Of a stretch of DNA of 64,000 nt, positions 10,673-21,988 are shown in pieces. The translations under genes and the position numbers were made by a program. The stretch comes from Podaxis mareebaensis. Its lineage: Eukaryota; Basidiomycota; Agaricomycetes; Agaricales; Agaricaceae. The stretch is taken from contig JAEUWP010000400.1 of assembly GCA_018524725.1 (NCBI GenBank), positions 62,001 to 126,000 of the forward strand, written 5' to 3'. How positions within the stretch are numbered: the first letter of the stretch is position 1; every line of letters starts with the position of its first letter. The notes under the pieces are model-generated. The model did not search any database and had not been told where the DNA came from. It saw nothing but the letters and a program-made list of their open reading frames with translations.

Positions 10673-12766
10673 ATGGCGTACTCGATTATCACTCCCCAAG
10701 TTCCGCCAAATACTAAAGGAATGCCCCCCCGCATTCCTCGTGCATCCCATCGGCATGCAGCACCGTCAGGCCCATGGCCGTGGGCTGACCTCAACGAAGA
10801 TAACCCGATCGACACCAGGTTTTCTGGCGAGAGCCTTAGTATGCAGGATCCAAATTCGTGGACGGGATACCCTACCTCGCTGTTCCGCAACTGGTCAGTT
10901 GTCCGTTTGGAAAGGAGCGGTATTGCTAGGCTCTTGAGAGAGCGGACTGGATCAGAATGGCCTTATTGTGTCATTTACTATGTGGACGTTAATGATCAAG
11001 GCCGGTTCTCGAAGCCTTCCCACCACGAAGTGACACCACAGAATACGAAGGAATTCTGGAGCAGGATACAGGTGAGCTTGACTGTACTTTCTTATCCTCC
11101 GATTCTTCCAAGGCTTTTCTAGGCGAAACGACCAGATGGGACCCGTATTCGTGCCATCTTCATTGAACACATCTCCGGTCCAGTAATGCAAATGCTAGGA
11201 ACAAAGTAACCTCCTGTGCCACAAATTTAGTACCTCTAATCTGATAATCACCGCCTCAGGTATCGCATAGAACCATTCTTCTTCTCCTCGTCTTTGAATT
11301 GGATTCCCTCGCGCTATCAAGAAGAAAATCCCGAAGAGGGATCCGATCGTGGGTAGCAAGTATCCGATCCCGAGATTACAAACACTGATTCCTGAGTTCT
11401 AGATATAACCATTGTCTTGAACTTTCTTCGAGCCATCGACAATCCGACCTTGAAAGCGTCCCCCTTGTCCCATGGTCCTAACCGAGTGATATCCCGGGCA
11501 GGAACGATTACGATTGACACACAGGCGCCCCTGTCCCTCCGCTCGAGTGAGTGTAATCATTTCCACAGAGAGTTGGGGTGCCTACCTCACATGTATAAAT
11601 CAGATGACAAGGTTATACTCATCGATCTGCTGGCACTGCATATGATCAGACATAAAGATAGCAGTACCATCATATCGTATCATCCGCCTCCAGAGTGGCA
11701 AAGCACGAGTGCAGCAATCCTTCACTCCCGATTTCGGTTCGCAGGTCAGAGCGTGTACTGGAGGACCATCTTTAACCAATCGGACGATCCGACGTTCGTC
11801 CTTTTAAGTCTACTTTGGCATGCCTTGTACGCATGGGACGAAGCTCTTGAAACCCTTTATGCGCACATATGCTGGCTCGTGAGTGTGTAGCCTTTCTTGT
11901 TATTGCCCCCGATAACTGACCACGCACCAGGAAACCCAAATATTGATCACAAACGACGTCCTTCAAACACGCGAACTCCATGTTATTCGGGCCTCCCTCC
12001 TGCACTATACTTCACTCTTGGAGGATTTCAGAAAGGCCGTTTTCTTCATACTGAATACACCAAGCCCAACTATGCAGGACCACCCTGACCGTCAAGAGTC
12101 CATGCGAATCATGGACAGGGAATGCAATGTACTGCTTTCAGAAATAGAACGACTAGAAATGTTCCGCAGGATGCAGGACATGCGCCTTGAGAACCTAATC
12201 AATTTGGTGCGACCCACTTCAGTCCCGTCCGATATCTTCAGGCTTGAGGAACTGATGGCAAGTAGGCATTCAACAGTGTCAACTTTCGAGATAGTCAAGA
12301 CATGCGGTCGTTGACGGAAGCAACTTTGCGTGATAGCGCAGGTAAGTGCTTACCCAAACTCCCGTTCGAGTCTGGGGGAAAGCTAATGAGAGCTGTCGAA
12401 TGGGTGTGGTTAGTGATGAAGCAGATCTCGTACCTAACAATGGTGTTCCTCCCTGCATCATTCGCAGCAGTGCGTAGTAGATCTGATGGATAAACGTCAT
12501 CTCACCCATTTACACCCGTATAGTCGGTGTTTGGTATGAACGTTCGAGTCCTCGCCGAAGATGCTCATGGAGAGTTGAGTCATTATGCTGCACTTGCAGT
12601 GGTCCTAACAGCTGTATCCATTTGGATCCTGGTTGCACTTCACAACAAACATCGTCATGAGGACCCCAATGTTAGCTTTGCTTCCCGCTTGCAATGGCCT
12701 GTCAAAAATTTGATGAAGTGGGGATTGGGTAAACGTAGAGCCAAGGAGCCCAAAGACTTTGTGTGA
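10673..12766 (+). CDS. CorA-like divalent-cation transporter family membrane protein
   Basis: Resembles the large fungal group related to CorA Mg2+ channels, with a soluble N-terminal domain and two C-terminal membrane helices. Nine exons join in frame for about 553 residues: 10673-11071, 11123-11205, 11260-11348, 11403-11546, 11604-11878, 11931-12261, 12300-12341, 12414-12469, 12524-12766. Seen features: YRIEPFFFSSSLNWIPSRYQ, TIDTQAPLSLRS, LIDLLALHMIRHKDSSTIIS, the LHVIRASLLHYTSLLEDFRK helix, MKQISYLTMVFLPASFAA as the first membrane helix, then FGMNV, the CorA GMN pore motif, and a second helix (ALAVVLTAVSIWILVAL). The intron at 12262-12299 is only 38 bases. AATAAA follows at 12810. Substrate is not determinable; magnesium is inferred from the GMN motif. 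Confidence 0.86.
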
Positions 12767-14481
12767 AAAACCTTGCTATTGCGGCGGTTTCAACAATCTT
12801 AGGGTACTTAATAAATTCCATAATCTGTCGCCCGCAATCGGGTCACACATACACGTATCTTCGTGATCCCCCTTGAGTCGACATCGATAATGTGAACATG
12901 TGCATCTGTCAAGACCCGATGCGGGTCTAGTATAGTTCGGACCAAACTACTAACAGCTGTGACTTCCGAGTCATAACACTGTCAAGTAGATTCCGAAAAA
13001 AGCCCCTGTAATCCATCAAAAGCCATATGACGTGAGATACTCCCCCTGCACAATAGCCGAGGAACGTGCGCCAGTGTGTCAACACCTCCAGGTACCGAAA
13101 GGGCGCTCTCCTGTCAACTGATTACGCACAGCATTGCTGTCCACATGGTGCTGGGTGCAGTCTCTGGAAACACAGGGGCAGATGTCGGGCAGTGTTGATA
13201 GCGATCGTCATGGGTCTGACATGGAGTCGGGATACATTCTCTTGAGGTGGCGGTATTTCCGCAAAGAGTATAGCGCTAGGGTTTCTGCGATAGGAGTCAA
13301 AGGACAGAAATGAGAGGAACATAACGAGGCGTACACACCTTTCTTGATGTATTCGCCCATTTTGAGCGCTTTCTCTATTTCGTCCCTATCGGTTAGATTT
13401 CTGTTTTCTTTCTAAGGATTAGGAACGTGCTTCAAGAGATGACAGCACAAGGAGTACTTTCGAATAACCGTCGTACTCTTCCATTGAAGTCATAACTAAA
13501 CGGCGGTGGGTTGAAATGAGGATTGACTCCACAATACACATGAAACTCACGAAGGATCTGGATAATCTCGCCCGAGTTGACGCAACTCTTTGTAAAGTGC
13601 AAGAGCCCGCAGGCGGGTAAGGTTGCTCGTCATCGGTTTAGGCACAGGGGGTTGCTAACGGACGACACTGAAGGCGGCGCTGGGGAGGGCCACGGTTGCG
13701 GCGTTTGGAGCTGGTGGCCGCCAAGCGTGTGAACTTGCGGTCCGTGGGGAACCTATGTATTGATTTCTCTTGTCCCAGGATCCTCGGCAAACCCATCGCG
13801 TGCGCAATTTCTCCTCTTTTCATTGGCTCTGCTCCTTCTCCTGCAAATACACGACTACAGGTTTATTTCATCCCCTTCCATCCTTTCATGTGCCATCATT
13901 CCAAAGTGCCAGCCTTGGCGCATCAGATTTGACAACTCTCTGTTCCGTTGTTCTACTTAGCATAAGATAAATAAACAACCCAAGTCTAGGATTCCCAGTC
14001 ATGGGTAGCCTTCTGACAACCTGTAAACCCGACATTGTCTACTGGTCTTGTGACTTTGAGCCGGTTGGTGTATCATGGAATCTCCATATCCCTGGCCATC
14101 CAAGACTGCCGCACGGTTGGCATAGTTCTTGAAGGCTGCACAGCAAAGGAAGCACGAGTCCACCAGCTCCTTGAGCTATTTATCCTCTGATACGGCCCCT
14201 TCTTTTCCATTGCGCAGGGGCCTGCATCTTCCACCAGATCTCCAAGATCTGAGTTTCATGTTTCGGAAGTCATGCATTATCTCCAGGAACAGCATCGCCA
14301 AAAAAGGAAAGAGACCAACGAATTCATATTGAACTTACATTTCCAAATTTATCTAATCGCATTATTGGTTCATTGGCTACGAACGTGTTCAGCTGAGTTA
14401 GGCATCTGTAGTTTGCAAGAGTTTACAGCCGCCACGGGTGGCCCGGGATGGGTCGGGCAAAAAATTCATGTCTCGGCATAT
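12767..14481. other. Gene-free region upstream of the phosphate transporter
   Basis: About 1.7 kb. Short open frames on both strands show no domain or splice support. Its right end is the promoter of the phosphate transporter gene. Confidence 0.45.
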
Positions 14482-14488
14482 TATAAAG
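14482..14488 (+). promoter_or_regulatory. TATA-like box of the phosphate transporter gene
   Basis: TATAAAG about 70 bases before the ATG at 14556. Spacing suits a core promoter. No certain Pho4-type CACGTG was assigned. Confidence 0.5.
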
Positions 14489-14555
14489 CTTCCAGCTCCC
14501 GAAATTCCTCTTCCCACTCTTGTCCCCCACTCCTTCTCACCGAAACCAGAGGAAA

Positions 14556-16696
14556 ATGGTCAGTGTCGACGAAAAGAGCTCCAACCATGAGTCCGATGTG
14601 AAGGGCCCGAACGACTCCTTAGTCTTGGACAGAAATCGCCGCGCCGCCTTGGCAGAGGTTGACAATGCTAAGTTCTCGTTAGTATCTCTTGGCTTTCTCC
14701 TTTCTCCTTGCAAACTGGAATTCTGTTAACCCTCGCACGTTCCTATGTTATACAGTTGGTTCCATGCGAAAGTTTGCGTTGTGGCAGGCGTTGGCTTCTT
14801 TACTGATGCGTACGTATATTATCCTATCTGCTGGCCGTACAGTATCTTGATCGTCTGCCCCTTTCAGATACGACATTTTTGCAATAAACATTGCATCTGT
14901 CATGCTGGGTTACGTCTACGGTGCAAATGGCAAGCTCAACGCAAATCAAGATCTCGGTGTAAAAGTGGCTACTCCTATTGGCACACTCGTTGGTCAGCTG
15001 CTTTTCGGTTGGCTCGCCGATCTCGTCGGTCGTAAGAGAATGTGTGAGTAGATTGTCGATGTCGACTCTATGAAATCCTCCCTAACCTTAGACTTCTAGA
15101 CGGCGTTGAGCTAATGATTATGATCGTGGCGACATTTGGTCAAGCGCTATCGGGCCAAGCTGCTTCCGTCAACATTATTGGCGCTCTCATCGTGTGGCGT
15201 TTCATCGTAGGCGACCTCCTCCAGTTTATTGAACCATTTGAAGCTGATCCAATCGAGCAGATGGGGGTCGGTATAGGCGGTGATTATCCTTTAAGTGCAG
15301 TTATTTCCTCAGAATTCGCGTCGACGAGGATACGCGGGCGTATAATGACCGCCGTTTTTGCCTCGCAGGGCTGGGGTAACTTCTGTCAGTGTCTATCACT
15401 CCAGAAAATAAACTTGTAACTCATATCTGCGATGTAGCTGCTGCTCTTGTCGCTTTCATTGTCACTGCAGCATACAAGAATGCCATCCTCGCTTCCCCTA
15501 CCACGACTCATGTGGATAATATTGACCCTATGTGGCGTTTGCTCATCGGGCTGGGATGTGTTCCTGGCGTCGTTGCCCTCTACTTCCGTCTCACTATTCC
15601 TGAAACGCCCCGTTTCACCATGGACATTGAGAGAAACATCCAACAAGCCACAGCTGATATCAAGGCCGTCATGGCCGGTAGAAGTGGATACAGGGACGAA
15701 GATGCACCCACCCAGCGAGTCGATGCCCCTAAAGCATCTTGGAGTGATTTCGCACGCCACTTCGGGAAGTGGGAGAATGGCAAAGTCCTCTTCGGAACCG
15801 CGTATTCGTGGTTCGCATTAGATGTAAGCTATTGGCTTCCTCTGTCTGCCCTAGCATCAACTAATGCCTCAACTTTAGATTGCATTTTACGGCCTGGGCC
15901 TAAATTCGTCAATTATTTTGGAGGAGATTGGTTTCGGTACTCCTGTCACAAAAGGGGTTCGTGGCATTTACGATAACCTTGCCAACGTCTGTGTCGGAAA
16001 TTTGATCTTGGCCGTCGCCGGGTTAATCCCAGGCTACTGGGTATCCTTCCTCTTCGTCGATTCTTGGGGACGCAAGCCTATTCAACTTATGGGCTTTACC
16101 CTCCTCACCATCCTCTTCGTCATCATGGGTAAATATAACCATGTCAAGAAGGATTTCGAGATAAAACTGACGGGTGTCTACTCCAGGCTTCGGCTACGAC
16201 AAGCTTAACGCTACCTCCGGTGCCAAGAAGGCCTTCGTCTTCCTGTACTGCTTGGCGAATTTCTTCCAGAATTTCGGGCCCAATACAACGACCTTCATCA
16301 TTCCCGGAGAAGTCTTCCCGACTCGTTATCGCTCCACGGGCCACGGTATTTCTGCCGCCTCCGGAAAGCTTGGTGCCATCGTTGCGCAAGTCGGCTTTGC
16401 CCGCCTGAAGGATATTGGTGGTCCTAACCACTTCGTCAAGCACATGTGAGTACTGGATAAGCGTCAGTTAATGCGTATGCTGACGGTTTTCATATAGCCT
16501 GGAAATTTTTGCTTTGTTTATGCTCACGGGTATCTTCTCCACCCTCCTCCTCCCAGAGACCAAGAACAGGACTTTGGAAGAGCTATCCAACGAAGAACAG
16601 GAAGGTTTCGTCCGAGGTGAGTGGACCTTTTGCCGAGTCCCTGACAGTCTGGTTGACATCCTTTCTACAGGCCCCAGCGGAATGGCCCGAACCTGA
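14556..16696 (+). CDS. High-affinity inorganic phosphate transporter (PHO84-like MFS)
   Basis: A proton-coupled phosphate importer of the phosphate:H+ symporter family in the plasma membrane. About ten exons; the first six are 14556-14677, 14756-14809, 14868-15042, 15100-15206, 15261-15384 and 15438-15823. Frame is open throughout. The protein has 12 predicted membrane helices. Signatures: [16 protein letters not shown] in helix 1, [19 protein letters not shown] in the helix 2-3 loop, [17 protein letters not shown] (the PHS family mark), the [11 protein letters not shown] segment before the central loop, [12 protein letters not shown], then [19 protein letters not shown] and [11 protein letters not shown]. 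It ends [18 protein letters not shown]. The central loop is of normal size. Expected to be induced by phosphate starvation, inferred from the family. Confidence 0.95.
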
Positions 16697-18072
16697 GCTT
16701 GTGTATTTCAGTTCCCCCCATGTTTTCCTTCTCTCATGTTTCCCGTGTAATTTACGATAACGAATGGATCCCATTACCGTGTAAGGTTGATTTAGTCCAG
16801 AGACAACGGCATCACATGACGTGTGACTGTTCGTGACCGTCTTATCGTAGATATTGCACCAAGCACCTATTACCATGTATCATGTCCACATATTGTGCTA
16901 ACACGAACTTTCCATGCCCCGCCACTAATGAAATACCCCCTGGAGTGCTCAGGCTAAGTCCCGCAGCTCCTGGTCATACTCTTGAAGCAAGGCTTCAGGA
17001 ATTATCCTATAACCACGGAACTTCCTCGCAACCCACGCTGCCTGCCTCCCATTGAGGCCATGCCAGTAGGTGTCCATGAAACGGGATGCTCTTGCTGAGA
17101 ACCTATGGTGATATCAGAGTGAAAGAGAGGGCTGGAACACGAGAGTGCACCTGTGCATTGCCAACACTGGCACCTCATCAAGAACTATGACAACGTTCCA
17201 CTAAAGAGTATCTTCTCTTGATGAGGGTGGGGGTGTCTAATATCGTCTTTTTGCACAGTCCCAGCATTGCTCTATGAGACTCAGCTCTCAGTGGAATTTA
17301 GGAAGGAATAAAATCTGGAATCCACGGGCTATACACTCACCTTCGACGGCAGACTTGACATTCACAAAGTCTGGTTCATTGTATAGCATCCGTTGGCAGC
17401 AGCACTGAGTCTTACCACCTTCCGGACAGTCCGTAATTTTTTTTTCCACACTGTGCTTTCTTTCCAGCCACATCATATCCCTGTTCCTGAAGAATTCTCA
17501 AAGGTTCTTGACATTTCTCTTGCGGTTTTTCATCATGAAATGAAGGAAGGTTAGTGTCGCTCGCGGGGATTTCCGAAATGACGTGAAAAGACAGGATGGG
17601 ATTCAGGGACTTTGCCTATTCTGAGTATCATCTAGTAAAAGCCTAATAACTCTATCTACATGTTGAGTATCGCAAAATAAAGACCACAACTTTGTAGAGA
17701 ATCAAATTCCCTACGGAGTTGTGGTTTTCGTTTCGCGAGAAACGGGGATTTGCAATCCCCATAAACTTTTTCGTTGATGCCCTCTGCCAAACGCTCTTAT
17801 TTGTCACGCTCTGTTCACGTGATTTAGTTTCGTCTGGACTAAATCTACCTTACCCACAAGCACAGAATGCCAAGCATAAGAACTCCGCACCATTCCTGTC
17901 TACTGTATTCCTGCCGTCTCCTAACCCAGAGAACCCGGATAGGGGAAATACGCTCTTATTAGCATTGTCTCGACCTGAAGTTTACATATAGTAGCCCCAC
18001 AGAATATCGGCCTCTTGCGAACGGCGGCATCGCCTCACGCTTCAACCCCCACTAACCCCAATTCCTTAAAGA
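16697..18072. other. Gene-free region after the phosphate transporter
   Basis: About 1.4 kb without a supported gene. It includes a T-rich run near 17437. Open frames at 17288-17476 (-) and 17719-17991 (+) show nothing recognisable. Confidence 0.4.
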
Positions 18073-18416
18073 TGGTCACCAGAATACTGGCACAGGCTCT
18101 CGTCTCTTTAATAGCTTTGGGAACAGGGGTCCACATCATATTCCCGCTTGTGGTTCGGAGAAGGAATACAAATCGAACGTGCATTCTATCGGGATATTTT
18201 TGGGGCGCAAAAAACAGCCAAACCAGTGCGATGGATCCCTCATATGTTCTATGTCTATGGTTCTTCGGCCTCATGGACTTAGCCATGGATAGCCTTTGTG
18301 ACCGACACCGATGCATGCTCGCCGTTCTCCGACCCTTCCTTCACACATGGCTGCACAACAGGATCTTGAAACCTTATACTAGATCTTGGAATCCGCGGAT
18401 GTCCAGATCGTGTTGA
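18073..18416 (+). other. Weak candidate for a small membrane protein or gene fragment
   Basis: An open frame from ATG 18073 starts MVTRILAQALVSLIALG, a hydrophobic stretch resembling a signal anchor, followed by TGVHIIFPLVVRRRN. The rest (about 80 residues) is not like any family I know, and alternative frames over the same bases are also open for a while, which is what a decayed gene would show. An ATG with A at -3 (aagATG) supports a start. I would treat this as a fragment or spurious frame until transcript evidence exists. Confidence 0.22.
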
Positions 18417-19288
18417 TGGCGAAGTGACTTAGGATTGTGATCGCAGGTACAGAGCATAAATTTGGAGCGTTACATTGCATCCCGAAACTTCTTTGCAGTT
18501 ACTTCTAAAGGGTTTTGCGGGATTGATAGCTTGATGTGGTGTTCTTGAGCGCGCTACTGCGGTCGGAGTTCCTCGAATACGCGATCAAGTATTGATATCG
18601 GGCGCGAGTGTGGATCCAATTCTAATGTTGTTGAGTCAATCTCACTGTCCCGGGATATGCATTTATTCTTCTGTTCCCGAAGAGCAGACGATCGGTCTGG
18701 GCTTGCAGGCGTTGGTACGAACTATGAGTTGTAATTTCCTCTGAGGACGTTTCTCTGAAACTTAGCAAGAGCCAACAATCATGTCATCAGTAGTGCTGGA
18801 CAGGATATGCACAAATGTGAGTAGACATTCCCTCTCATTCTCTCCAGAAAAGGGTCGGGGTCAGAGATGGAGATAGATGAGAGCCTTAGGCCCTATTAGA
18901 GAAACAAATTGGGCTCCTGACACCATTTAAAGTCGCCGAGAGCATTCAGTGATCGTCTGAGAGGGTGCGGTCCCATATGCTAGATGCACATTTCGGTGGG
19001 CCGTGCCTATTTTTCACCTTGATATTACTTTTTGAATCATGCCGCTACTCGCACTCCCGGAGGGCGGGAGGGATAAGGCGTTACCCCTAACGCGAGAGTT
19101 TGGTCTTGTGGTTTTGATCCTGGCCTGGTCCTTTGGTCGTGACTTTCCTGATCACAGGCCAGTCACCTGACTTGGATGTATGCTTGTCATATTCCGGCCA
19201 AAATACAATGTACAATTCATAATTCCGCAGGAGGAATACGCAAAGATCGTTGTATTGGCCGAATAAGATGCACAACAAATAAGAGGTA
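18417..19288. other. Gene-free region before the NOP15-like gene end
   Basis: About 870 bases with stops in all frames and no feature I can support. Confidence 0.4.
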
Positions 19289-20763
19289 TCACGCTTTCGC
19301 GTCCGCCTTCGCCTTTTTCTGATACCGAATCGTCTTCAACAAGTCTACATGGGGGAAGAGAAGAGCACTCACATAACTGACAGCATCAAAATCATACTCA
19401 ATCCCCAACGCCTCCAACTTCCTTTTCCTCTCATTCTGCCTCTTAATCAACCGTTTATTCACCTTGACCTTCTCCTCCTCTGTCCGGGTCTACCCACAGT
19501 TTCAGCACACTGTGGACAGAAAGTTGAAAGCAAGGGGTACGCCTACCTTGTTATGTTTTACACGCACGATCCGGTCCCTCGGGACGACTCTCCACTTCCT
19601 ATTCGCGCCTACCCAGAGCTCTGGATGAACTTCATCTTTTGGTATGAGTTTGCATTTGAGGATGTGGCCTGCGAGGAGGTAGTTGTCCATTGTTTCGGCA
19701 ACGATTTGGGCGACGGAGGATGAGTCGAATTCGATAAAACCGTAATGTTTGCATTTTCCAGTCTGGAAGAGAACGTCGGTGAGAATGTGTTGGGGGGTGT
19801 TAGTTGAAATAACTTGGTTTTTGCGGACCTTTTTGTTTCGTGAAACGCGGAGGCGGGTTATATCTCCGAATTGGGAAAAGTAACCTCGGAGTTGGTCTTC
19901 GTAGAAACCATGTGGGAGCCGACCGATGTAGACGACGCCACGGTCCTCCGTCTGTGTAGGTTAAGTCACAACATCGGATTAAGCAAGAAGGATCTGTGAA
20001 TGGGGAGAAAGAATAAACGTACGGGTTGCCGTTTTGCTTTTTCAAGTCTCCGTTTCACAGACTCATCATCCTTTGCAACAGTCGGTAGTTTACTGATTTC
20101 AAAAGCTGAGAGACCGGGTTTATCTTCGCCTGCTTCATCGTCTTCGTCGGATGAGTCGTCTTCATCGGTTGAGAATCCGTGTAGGTGGTCGTCGCCTGAT
20201 ACATTTTCCTCTTCTTCGTCCTCTTGTTCATCCTCCTCGTTCTCGTCATCGGACTGGGAAGGTGAAGGTGAAGGTGATTTTGCCTTTGCCTTTTGTTTTG
20301 TTTTGGTAGCGGAGGGGGTAGGTTTGGATTTGGAGGATGATTTTAGCTTGGCATTGGCATTGGCAGATATGAGTTTCGGTGGTTGTTTAGATGAAGGTGT
20401 TTTGGATGCGGATTTAGGTTGGGGTTTTTTGGGTTGCTCTTCTTCGACCTCTGCATCACTGTCGGAGTCGGAATCGGGTGGTGGTGCAAGAACTTTTGGT
20501 TTGGTGGGATTATTATCTTTGGGTTGTTCGACCTCTTTCGCCTTTGCTTTTGATTTTGCCTCTTCCTTTTTGTCCTCCTTCACTGGTTCCACTATCGTCA
20601 CTTTAGCCTTCTTAACCTTCCCAGCCGGCTCGCTCTCGTCCTTCTTCCGTTTGGCACTCTCGGCAGGTTTTGTTGATAGTGTCGTTTTATCGTCCACCGA
20701 CTTCTTTACTTTGGACTGTGTCGATGGTTTTGTTTTTGTTTTTGTCGTGGTTGTTGGTGCCAT
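19289..20763 (-). CDS. NOP15: Nucleolar RRM protein, NOP15/NIFK-like
   Basis: Likely a ribosome assembly factor of the Nop15/NIFK group that acts on the large-subunit precursor in the nucleolus. The first exon (20763 to about 20023) encodes about 245 residues of Lys/Ser/Glu-rich sequence, with acidic blocks such as SDSDSDAEVEEE and EDEQEDEEEEN, and ends at KRQP. Later exons hold a single RRM: RNP2 is GVVYIGRLPHGF, RNP1 is GKCKHYGFIEF, preceded by YFSQFGDITRLRVSRNKK. After the RRM come VHPELWVGANRKW and a basic tail KRLIKRQNERKRKLEALGI, a pattern shared with Nop15/NIFK. Four or five exons, stop at 19289-19291. The N-terminal acidic and basic extension is longer than in yeast. Divergent from the 20904 gene with about 140 bases between starts. 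Confidence 0.85.
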
Positions 20764-20903
20764 ATTTGAGAAATGGACAAGTAACTGTTCGTAAAGATAG
20801 AGCAGGGGTTGAGATCAAAAAATATAAGGGTGATGGCAAGCAACACACAACAAATGACATTCCGATTCCATCACACCTTTATTCATCCTTTCTTCAAAAC
20901 TCA

Positions 20904-21869
20904 ATGATTCCTCGCTTTGCGAATCCGCATGCCGTGCTTGAAAAGACGCAGATCGTATCTCGGGAGGAGTTAAGTGGGGAGGGAGGGGAAGGTGAATATT
21001 CTGAACCTGATCTGAGTAGGGTGGAAGAGTTCAATGAAGTGATGAAGCGGACATTTGCTCCATTTCGCTTGGAGGAGGGAGGGAAGAAGCGAAGAAAGGT
21101 TCAGGTTGAAGAGGAGGAGAGCGGTACAGCGGCGATATCTATACGTATGTCTGACGTTGCTGTGTTGCAAAGCGGGACTAATGGCATGCCAGTGTTCCGT
21201 TTGGTTTCTAATGGTCCACCTATGCTTATATCGTTACAACCTAAGCCAGAGCCGCATCTTAAGTGGGTTGTTCCTCGAGGTAGCGGGATGTCAAGTTCTG
21301 ACGCGATCTTAGGGTTCGAGAGCCGGAAGTTGAAGACAATGAAACACAAGCACAGGAACGGAGGCAGCAAGCACTTGCAGTCGCAGTGGATGCAAAGTGG
21401 ATCACGAAAGAGTCTCTGAGACCGAATGTATGCTGTTCTAATTAACTGGTTATCGTTTACTGACATGAAATAGCACCATCCGTCTGCACAAAGCACCGTT
21501 GTTCATATTGCTCTACCATCCCCGTCCACCATATCACCATCCCTCATGATTCTTCACCATAATAAGCCTATTCGACGGACGAGGCCTCCTGTTGATCGCA
21601 ACCTCCTTGGTTACCCCTATGACCCGCGTGCCGAGCCACAGCCATTAGAGCACCCTAGGCAAAGCTACGACTGTCCAGTGGTCGATCTAAACTGTGTCCT
21701 TGGCGAAAGCGAGAAAGAAAAGGCAAAACGGAGACGGAGAAGAAAAATCAAGAAGATAGAGCACCACTACTGGCGACCAGATCCGAGTATTAAAGGCAAA
21801 TGCATGGGATATGCAATGGGGTACGGAGGAAGATGGGATAGAACGAAGAAGGGGGTATTTCAGGGGTGA
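20904..21869 (+). CDS. Unknown basic protein divergent from NOP15
   Basis: I do not recognise a domain. Three exons, 20904-21279, 21321-21427 and 21474-21869, join in frame for 292 residues. It begins MIPRFANPHAVLEKTQIV, and the same frame is open for some distance upstream with a sequence (IPIPSHLYSSFLQNS) that looks protein-like, so the true start may lie further 5' through an unseen exon. The middle is acidic then basic (GGKKRRKVQVEEEES). The C-terminal exon has AKRRRRRKIKKIEHHYWRPD and a glycine-rich end KCMGYAMGYGGRWDRTKKG. The basic cluster suggests a nuclear or nucleolar protein, in keeping with its divergent partner NOP15. It stops only about 120 bases before the CDC16 start. Confidence 0.72.
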
Positions 21870-21988
21870 TTATTTGTCAGGGACATGTGTATCAAACAAA
21901 GATGTCGCGGTGGATTGACGCGTGACCGTTAATCTCGTTCATCCTCTCCACCACGGACGTTACTCCCCCCTCTCATCCGCAGTTTCCA

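Noticed and set aside
20000..20794. A 264-residue open frame on the + strand, Ser/Phe/Val-rich
   Set aside because: Exact antisense of the Lys/Glu/Ser-rich first exon of the NOP15-like gene; the composition is a mirror of biased codons.
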